In this document: one piece after another, positions 6,268 through 10,692 of the stretch
How the letters are laid out: every line of letters begins with the position of its first letter
Numbering within the stretch: the first letter of the stretch is position 1
DNA from: Oscillospiraceae bacterium
Lineage (GTDB): Bacteria; Bacillota; Clostridia; Oscillospirales; Ruminococcaceae
Assembly (NCBI GenBank): GCA_019423445.1
Contig: JAHZBJ010000067.1
Coordinates: forward strand, 1-10,692
Direction: 5' to 3'
Length of the DNA stretch: 10,692 bases
Notes under the pieces: model-generated
Databases searched by the model: none
What the model was told of the DNA's origin: nothing
Seen by the model: the letters and a program-made list of their open reading frames with translations, nothing else
Position numbers and translations under genes: made by a program

Positions 6268-6612
6268 ATGTCTGACTGCGTTTTCTGCAAGATCATTGCA
6301 GGGGAAATCCCCTCTACCAAGGTCTACGAGGACGACCAGTGCCTGGCCTTCCGGGACCTGGATCCCAAGGCTCCCACCCACATCCTGGTGATCCCCAAGG
6401 AGCATATCCAGAGCGTGGACGCTGTTTCCCCCGCCAACAGCGCCGTGGTGGCCCACATCTTTGAAACCATCCCCGGCATCATGAAGGAGCAGGGAATCAC
6501 CAGCGGCTACCGGATCATTACCAATATCGGCGCCGACGCCGGACAGACTGTCCCTCACCTTCATTTCCATGTCCTGGGCGGTAAGGTCATGGGCTGGCAC
6601 CCCGCCGACTGA
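6268..6612 (+). CDS. HIT-family (Hint-like) nucleotide-binding hydrolase
   Basis: A 114-residue histidine-triad protein, the Hint type that hydrolyses purine nucleoside phosphoramidates and aminoacyl-adenylates in the cytoplasm. The N-terminus CVFCKIIAGEIPS holds the cysteine pair typical of bacterial Hint proteins. The active-site triad HLHFHVLGG has H97, H99 and H101, and the C-terminus MGWHPAD is a common family ending. The ATG at 6268 is preceded by AAAGGAGG at proper spacing; an in-frame TTG 30 bases earlier lacks support. It lies 36 bases after alaS and ahead of a terminator, so it is probably co-transcribed. The pairing makes biochemical sense because Hint proteins can cleave aminoacyl-AMP, but that link here is inference. 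Confidence 0.95.
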   Translation: MSDCVFCKIIAGEIPSTKVYEDDQCLAFRDLDPKAPTHILVIPKEHIQSVDAVSPANSAVVAHIFETIPGIMKEQGITSGYRIITNIGADAGQTVPHLHFHVLGGKVMGWHPAD

Positions 6613-6623
6613 GACTCACCAAA

Positions 6624-6658
6624 GTAAAAAAAGAAGGGCCTATGGCCCTTCTTTTTTG
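6624..6658. terminator. Bidirectional intrinsic terminator between HIT and ybaK genes
   Basis: GAAGGGCC (6633-6640) and GGCCCTTC (6644-6651) form an eight-base-pair stem with a TAT loop. It is flanked by an A-run on the left and a T-run on the right. It can terminate the alaS-HIT transcript on the plus strand and the ybaK transcript, which ends at 6675, on the minus strand. Confidence 0.95.
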
Positions 6659-6674
6659 TTTCTCCCGGTTTTTG

Positions 6675-7157
6675 TCAGGTCTCCGCCGTCAGGTCGGCGG
6701 TGGAAGCCCCCACTGCTTTCATCAGAACGTCCGGCTCCGCCTCCACCTGGGAGCCAATGCGTCCCCCACTGACGATAACGGTGGGCAGCGCCAGCACCCG
6801 GCTGTCAAAAACGGTGGGATACTGCTTCTTCATTCCTACAGGGCTGCATCCACCACGGATGTACCCGGTGACCTTGTTGATCTCATTGACATGGATCATG
6901 GCCACCGACTTCTCTCCCACCGCCCGGGCAGCCTTTTTCAGGTCCAGCTCCAGAGCCACCGGGATGACGAAAACAAAAAATCCCCCAGAAGCCCCTCGAG
7001 TCACCAGGGTTTTAAAAACCCGGTCCGGGTCCTGCCCCAATTTGGCTGCCACGCTGAGGCCGTCAATCTTTCCGTCACCCACTTCGTAGCTGTAAGTATG
7101 ATAAGGGATGCCCGCCCGGTCCAGCATCCGCATGGCGTTGGTTTTTGCCTGTGCCAT
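6675..7157 (-). CDS. ybaK: YbaK-type Cys-tRNA(Pro)/Cys-tRNA(Cys) deacylase
   Basis: A 160-residue trans-editing enzyme that removes cysteine mischarged onto tRNA-Pro by prolyl-tRNA synthetase. The N-terminus KTNAMRMLDRAGIPYHTYSY, RVFKTLV with the catalytic lysine (K49, near K46 of the E. coli enzyme) and RGGCSPVGMKK (101-111) are the signatures of this branch. They clearly distinguish it from the ProX-like paralogue at 1190-1660. The full family length is present. The frame is open farther upstream, but the ATG at 7155-7157 is the first that matches the family N-terminus, with a moderate AAAGAGGG ahead of it. It is monocistronic: a clear promoter lies at 7240-7268 and the shared terminator lies at 6624-6658. 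It is divergent from citG. Confidence 0.94.
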   Translation of the reverse strand: MAQAKTNAMRMLDRAGIPYHTYSYEVGDGKIDGLSVAAKLGQDPDRVFKTLVTRGASGGFFVFVIPVALELDLKKAARAVGEKSVAMIHVNEINKVTGYIRGGCSPVGMKKQYPTVFDSRVLALPTVIVSGGRIGSQVEAEPDVLMKAVGASTADLTAET

Positions 7158-7239
7158 TGTTTTCCCTCTTTCTCTGTTCTTTCCCGGCCGCCACGGCAGG
7201 GCCTGCGTTCCCTGCCCCGGTGGGGCCATGGCCACTGAT

Positions 7240-7268
7240 ATTGTACAACAGCTTCGCCTTTGTTTCAA
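7240..7268 (-). promoter_or_regulatory. Promoter of ybaK
   Basis: On the minus strand TTGAAA (7263-7268) and TACAAT (7240-7245) are separated by exactly 17 bases. Transcription should start near 7233, giving a leader of about 75 bases. That leader contains an inverted repeat, GGCAGGG (7195-7201) and CCCTGCC (7210-7216), with an eight-base loop and no T-run. Confidence 0.82.
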
Positions 7269-7345
7269 CATCGCAGCCCCCGTGAAACACAGCCGTTCAT
7301 AACCAGCGCACGCCGCCCGGTTCCGGGAAGAGAAGGGGGAAATCT

Positions 7346-7374
7346 TTGACAGAACCGCCCCGGTGTGATACACT
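7346..7374 (+). promoter_or_regulatory. Promoter of the citG-citX-patatin operon
   Basis: TTGACA (7346-7351) lies 17 bases from TACACT (7369-7374), with TGA directly before the -10, an extended -10 element. Transcription should start near 7381. The rest of the intergenic space between ybaK and citG shows only the two divergent promoters and the hairpin noted in the ybaK leader. Confidence 0.85.
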
Positions 7375-7456
7375 GATTTTTGTATCGGCAGACGGGAAAG
7401 TCCTCTGTCCCATCCCTGCCGCCATGAGAAGATGCCGTTCCTCTGGGGACGGCGGG

Positions 7457-7462
7457 AGGAGG
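7457..7462 (+). promoter_or_regulatory. Start-deciding ribosome binding site of citG
   Basis: AGGAGG sits eight bases before an in-frame CTG at 7471. The ATG at 7432 has no comparable site upstream, and its first 13 residues do not resemble CitG N-termini. This favours CTG as the start codon. Confidence 0.55.
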
Positions 7463-7470
7463 TCGTTCCC

Positions 7471-8367
7471 CTGGTACTGGTCCCGCTCAACGAACAAATC
7501 GGCAACGCCTGCGCCTGGGCCCTTCTGATGGAGGTCTCGGCGTCCCCCAAACCCGGCCTGGTGGACCGTCTGGGCAGCGGCGCTCACACCGACATGGACT
7601 TTTCCACCTTCCTGGCCAGCATCACCGCCATCACCCCCTATTTCTGCGCCTGCGCTCAGGCGGGTCTGGAGCTGGAGACAGTGGACGACACCACCCTTTC
7701 CCAGATCCGTCCCCTGGGTGTCGCCTGCGAAGCTGCCATGCTGGAGGCTACCGGCGGGGTGAACACCCACAAGGGAGCCATCTTCTCTCTGGGTATCCTG
7801 GCCTGCGCCGCCGGCTACTGTCAGGCAAAGCTGGGGGACCTCTCCCCCTCCACCGTCTGCGCCTGCGCCGGGGTCATCGCCGCCGAGGCGGTGAAAGATT
7901 TCTACAAACCCGCTTACCTGGTGAACCCCACCAAGGGCCGCCAGCTTTATGACGCCTACGGCATCCAGGGGATCCGGGGGGAAGCCGCTTCGGGGTTCTT
8001 TTCGGTGCGGCGGTGGGCCCTGCCGGTGCTGGAAGAGCTGGATGGAAGCGGCTATGAACTGAACGATATCCACCTGCAGGCTCTTCTCTGCCTGATGGCC
8101 AATGTCTGCGACACCAACGTCATCTCCCGGGGCGGGATCGACGGGATGAAATATGTCCAGGACTCCGCCCAGGAAGCCCTGGAAATGGGAGGGGCCCTTA
8201 CCCCCAAAGGAAAAGTACATCTGACCCTGATGGACCGGGAGTATATCCGCCGGAACCTGAGCCCGGGAGGCTGTGCCGACCTGCTTTCGGCGGCCATTCT
8301 CCTCCACCGGCTCCCCAGCCTTCTCCCCAAGGGCCAGCCCTCCTCTCAGGAAAGGAGCGAACCATGA
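7471..8367 (+). CDS. citG: Triphosphoribosyl-dephospho-CoA synthase CitG
   Basis: CitG joins ATP and dephospho-CoA to make 2'-(5''-triphosphoribosyl)-3'-dephospho-CoA, the precursor of the citrate lyase acyl carrier prosthetic group, in the cytoplasm. From the CTG start the protein has 298 residues, close to the usual 280-300. Signatures are EVSASPKPGLVDR (21-33) with GAHTDMDFSTF after it, TGGVNTHKGAIFSLG (94-108), a RGEAASGF segment, and NVCDTNVISRGG near the C-terminus. The frame is open from an ATG at 7432 (311 residues), but only the CTG has a good ribosome binding site. The stop overlaps the citX ATG (ATGA, 8364-8367), so translation is coupled. Citrate lyase subunit genes (citD, citE, citF) and the ligase citC are not in the window. 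MdcB of malonate decarboxylase is a homologue, but the citX partner favours CitG. Confidence 0.92.
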   Translation: MVLVPLNEQIGNACAWALLMEVSASPKPGLVDRLGSGAHTDMDFSTFLASITAITPYFCACAQAGLELETVDDTTLSQIRPLGVACEAAMLEATGGVNTHKGAIFSLGILACAAGYCQAKLGDLSPSTVCACAGVIAAEAVKDFYKPAYLVNPTKGRQLYDAYGIQGIRGEAASGFFSVRRWALPVLEELDGSGYELNDIHLQALLCLMANVCDTNVISRGGIDGMKYVQDSAQEALEMGGALTPKGKVHLTLMDREYIRRNLSPGGCADLLSAAILLHRLPSLLPKGQPSSQERSEP

Positions 8368-8897
8368 ACGAAGAACTGCTCCGGGTGCTGGACGCCCGGG
8401 AAAAACGCTGGCAGCAGCGCCTGGCACTGGCCAGGGGAAGCCGCCGCACCCTTATCACCGTCACCCTCTGCGTACCGGTGGCATACCGCACCGCCCCGGA
8501 ATTTGAAGAGCTGATGCTGGCCCTCTGCCGCAGGCTCCGGGCCTTTCTCCGCTCCCAGGGCATCCATTACCGGGTGGAAGGAATCACCCGGGGGAACGAT
8601 GGCCCCGCTTTCTTTCTCACCACCTCCGCTTCTCCCCGCCGGGTGAAGGCCCTCTGCGTCCGTGCCGAGGGACTTCTGGGGGGCGGGCGGATGCTGGACA
8701 TCGACGTCATGGACCCCACCGGAGAGCCGGTGGGCCGGGGCTCTCTGGGGCTCCCGCCCCGGACCTGCTTCGTCTGCGGGGAACCCGCCGCCGTCTGCGT
8801 CTCCCGGAAAATCCATGCGCCGGAGGATATCTCCCGGCGTGTGGAGGAGCTCCGGACAGAGGCCCAGAAATATCTGGCCGCAAAAAGCCGGTTTTGA
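8364..8897 (+). CDS. citX: Citrate lyase holo-ACP synthase CitX
   Basis: A 177-residue apo-citrate lyase phosphoribosyl-dephospho-CoA transferase, which attaches the CitG product to the serine of the CitD acyl carrier subunit. Recognised by the N-terminal LDAREKRWQQRLAL segment, the beta-strand RTLITVTLCVPV, LDIDVMDPTG (111-120) and RTCFVCGEPAAVCVSRKIHA (133-152), all typical of CitX. Length is normal and no truncation is seen. Its ATG overlaps the citG stop by four bases. It is followed without a gap by the patatin-like gene, whose ribosome binding site begins just after the citX stop. In many bacteria citX is fused to or lies beside citG, and the pair here follows that pattern even though citDEF are absent nearby. 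Confidence 0.93.
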   Translation: MNEELLRVLDAREKRWQQRLALARGSRRTLITVTLCVPVAYRTAPEFEELMLALCRRLRAFLRSQGIHYRVEGITRGNDGPAFFLTTSASPRRVKALCVRAEGLLGGGRMLDIDVMDPTGEPVGRGSLGLPPRTCFVCGEPAAVCVSRKIHAPEDISRRVEELRTEAQKYLAAKSRF

Positions 8898-8917
8898 CAA
8901 AAGGAGTTGACCGGAAT

Positions 8918-9769
8918 TTGAAAACAGGCATCGTTCTGGAAGGCGGCGCCATGCGGGGAATCTACACCGCCGGGGTGCTGGACGTCTTTCTGGAGGAGGG
9001 GATCTCCGCCGATGTGGTACTGGGAGTCTCCGCAGGGGCCATCCACGGCTGTTCCTACGTTTCGGGGCAGCACGGCCGGAGCATCCGCTATTACAGCAAG
9101 TACTGCGGCGACAAACGTTTTATGAGCATCCACTCCCTGCTTACCACCGGGGATATGGTGGGGGAGCAGTTCTGCTATCATGATCTTCCTGAGCGTTTGG
9201 ATCCCTTTGACCACGACGCTTTTGAGGCTTCCCCCATGGAATACTGGCTGGTATGCAGCAACCTGGCCACCGGAGCGGCGGAGTATATCCGCTGCCGGAG
9301 CCTCCGGGGGCAGATGATGGACTACCTTCGGGCCTCAGCCTCCATGCCCTTTGTTTCCCACATTGTCCGGGTAGGTGGGGAGGAACTGCTGGACGGCGGC
9401 GTCTGCGACAGCATCCCTGTCCAGGCTGCCTTGGAAAAGCTGGGCTGCCAGCGGGCGGTGGTGGTCCTCACCCGGCCTGCCGGTTACCGGAAAAAGCCCT
9501 CCGGCGCCGCAGCCGCCCGGCTTCTTTACCGACGCTATCCAGCTTTCGCCAAGGCCCTGGCGGAGCGTTATCGCAGCTATAACGCCGCTTTGGACCTGGT
9601 GGAGGAACTGGAAAAAGCGGGAAGGATCCTGGTGATCCGTCCCACTGAGGATCTTCACATTGCCCGGATGGAAAAGGACCCGGAGCGGGTCCAGGCCCAG
9701 TACCGTCTGGGCCGCCGGGACACCCTGCAGAAGCTCCCTGAACTTCGGGCCTTTCTGACCGGGGATTGA
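8918..9769 (+). CDS. Patatin-like phospholipase (YjjU/RssA-type)
   Basis: A 283-residue patatin-fold lipid acyl hydrolase with a Ser-Asp dyad. The oxyanion loop EGGAMRGIYTAGVL is at 8-21, the nucleophile S38 lies in GVSAG (36-40), and the catalytic aspartate D159 in DGG (159-161). The protein lacks a signal peptide and membrane segments, so it is cytoplasmic or membrane-associated. The start is taken as TTG at 8918: AAAGGAG (8900-8906) stands 11 bases upstream and the family begins with an MKTGIVLEGG-like sequence. An earlier in-frame TTG at 8894 overlaps the citX stop and has no site before it. It is last in the citG-citX unit and ahead of a strong terminator. The substrate is unknown and a link to citrate metabolism is not evident; such genes are commonly housekeeping in Clostridia. 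Confidence 0.9.
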   Translation: MKTGIVLEGGAMRGIYTAGVLDVFLEEGISADVVLGVSAGAIHGCSYVSGQHGRSIRYYSKYCGDKRFMSIHSLLTTGDMVGEQFCYHDLPERLDPFDHDAFEASPMEYWLVCSNLATGAAEYIRCRSLRGQMMDYLRASASMPFVSHIVRVGGEELLDGGVCDSIPVQAALEKLGCQRAVVVLTRPAGYRKKPSGAAAARLLYRRYPAFAKALAERYRSYNAALDLVEELEKAGRILVIRPTEDLHIARMEKDPERVQAQYRLGRRDTLQKLPELRAFLTGD

Positions 9770-9787
9770 CCCGGCCCAAAACAACGA

Positions 9788-9825
9788 AAAAGAGCTCCCC
9801 CGCACCGGTGCGGGGGAGCTCTTTT
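9788..9825. terminator. Perfect palindromic bidirectional terminator
   Basis: A 38-base perfect palindrome centred between 9806 and 9807, with arms reading GAGCTCCCCCGCACC on the left. It has A4 before and T4 after, so it works in both directions. It lies 18 bases past the patatin stop and about 30 bases past the transporter stop on the minus strand. Confidence 0.95.
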
Positions 9826-9856
9826 CAAATCCGGGGGGCTGTAACTGGAAAGGCGC

Positions 9857-10692
9857 TTACCCCAGGATCATGCTTCCCAGGGGATAGCTGACAAAGGTCA
9901 TCACCAGGAAGGAGATCACCATGGTGAAAAATCCCCAAATAAACATGTTTTTGGCGTTGGTCCAGCCGGATGCCGCAGCCACGCCGTTTACCGCCGTCAT
10001 ACCGGGAGGGGTCATAAAGGAGAACCCCGCCCCCATGCCGATGAGGAGGGCCAGCGCCGCCACGCTCACCGAGCCCTGGGGCAGTGCGTAAGCCACCGGG
10101 ATGGCAATAGAGGAGACCACCGTGGTGGTGACGATATTGGAGGCAAAGTTGGTCTGGAGAAGGGTCCAGCCCACGAAGAAGGCCACCAGAGCCAGGACAG
10201 GAAGAGATCCTGCCACCGGCCCCAGCTTTGCAGACAGCCAGTCGATAATCCCCACCTGGTCGCTGGTAAGGCAGGAACCCAGGGCCAGGGTGGATGCGCA
10301 CATAATGGGGCTGGCCCACAGTACCCCTTTGGAAGTGGCCTCCTTAAAGTCCATCACCGGCTTCCCCTCCACCGTAGCCACCGAAAGGAGGATGCAGCCC
10401 ACCATAGGGGGCATGGCGGTGGTCCAGGACTTGGTGAGACTATAGAAATCCGGGAAGATATTCTGGACAAGGCTTGGCACCACCCACAGGAAAATGGTAA
10501 TCCCAACCGCCGCCACGGTGATGATCTCCCGGCGGTCTGCCGGAGGCAGGCTCCCCCGAAGGGCCAGGGCCCCGGCGGGGTCAATGGCCTGGATATCCTC
10601 CGGCCGGTAGAAGAGACGGAACATCAGAAGCATCAGGGCAATGCAGAGGATGCCGGTGGGGATTCCCACCGCCATATACTGGAACTGATTCA
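9857..10692 (-). CDS. SLC13/DASS-like anion permease, C-terminal part (runs off the edge)
   Basis: An integral inner-membrane carrier, cut by the right end of the window. The frame stays open past the ATG at 10675 (preceded by NQFQY), so that ATG is probably internal and the start lies beyond 10692. About 278 residues are visible with several hydrophobic helices: MAVGIPTGILCIALMLLMF, a segment near IITVAAVGITIFLWVV, two more in the middle and three at the C-terminus. The TNFASNIVTTTVV segment resembles the SNT substrate/sodium-binding hairpin of divalent anion:sodium symporters, and FSFMTPPGMTAVNG the second such loop. Preceding helices show the EKR/DRRE-type acidic-basic pattern of the family. 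Substrate may be a dicarboxylate, tricarboxylate or sulfate; the nearby citG-citX hints at citrate but does not prove it. It is convergent with the patatin gene across the palindromic terminator. Confidence 0.8.
   Translation of the reverse strand, partial: NQFQYMAVGIPTGILCIALMLLMFRLFYRPEDIQAIDPAGALALRGSLPPADRREIITVAAVGITIFLWVVPSLVQNIFPDFYSLTKSWTTAMPPMVGCILLSVATVEGKPVMDFKEATSKGVLWASPIMCASTLALGSCLTSDQVGIIDWLSAKLGPVAGSLPVLALVAFFVGWTLLQTNFASNIVTTTVVSSIAIPVAYALPQGSVSVAALALLIGMGAGFSFMTPPGMTAVNGVAAASGWTNAKNMFIWGFFTMVISFLVMTFVSYPLGSMILG

Noticed and set aside
7297..8427. 376-codon minus-strand open frame antisense to citG
   Set aside because: Shadow of citG; rich in G, D, P and H with no domain.
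1..10692. CRISPR arrays, tRNA/rRNA genes, transposons or tandem repeats
   Set aside because: No regularly spaced repeats, no transposase or integrase frames and no cloverleaf-like sequences were seen on either strand.

Overview
This GC-rich window reads like a chromosomal segment of an endospore-forming Firmicute of the Clostridia, plausibly a high-GC gut Oscillospiraceae member. The evidence is a cotJABC spore-coat cluster, a T-box riboswitch, consensus vegetative (sigma-A type) promoters, strong AGGAGG ribosome binding sites, frequent GTG/TTG starts and closely packed genes. Placement below class level is inference. A stretch inside alaS matches the Illumina P5 flow-cell oligo, so this is a short-read assembly with at least one suspect base run.

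Layout. Positions 29-1660 (minus strand): a YbaK/ProX-type aminoacyl-tRNA deacylase followed by a LysR-type regulator. Positions 1922-2212 (plus strand): a consensus promoter and a complete T-box leader. Its specifier reads GCC (Ala) and its UGGU bulge fits tRNA-Ala, but it is not followed by a synthetase gene. Positions 2220-3379 (minus strand): cotJA-cotJB-cotJC, a tight operon with its own terminator, convergent with the T-box. Positions 3521-6612 (plus strand): a terminator-like hairpin, then alaS and a HIT-family gene, closed by a bidirectional terminator. Positions 6675-7157 (minus strand): a second deacylase, of the YbaK Cys-tRNA(Pro) type, with a clear promoter. Positions 7346-9825 (plus strand): a citG-citX-patatin operon from an extended -10 promoter, ending in a perfect palindromic terminator. 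Positions 9857-10692 (minus strand): the C-terminal part of an SLC13/DASS-like anion transporter that runs off the right edge.

How the genes relate. The centre of the window is about alanine and translation fidelity: alaS, an apparent Ala T-box, and two free-standing trans-editing deacylases. The most unusual feature is that the Ala T-box lies about 1.37 kb upstream of alaS with a spore-coat operon in opposite orientation between them. Read-through of the T-box would be antisense to cotJCBA before reaching alaS. The right side encodes citrate lyase prosthetic-group synthesis and attachment (CitG, CitX) next to a possible di/tricarboxylate carrier, but citrate lyase subunit genes are not in the window.
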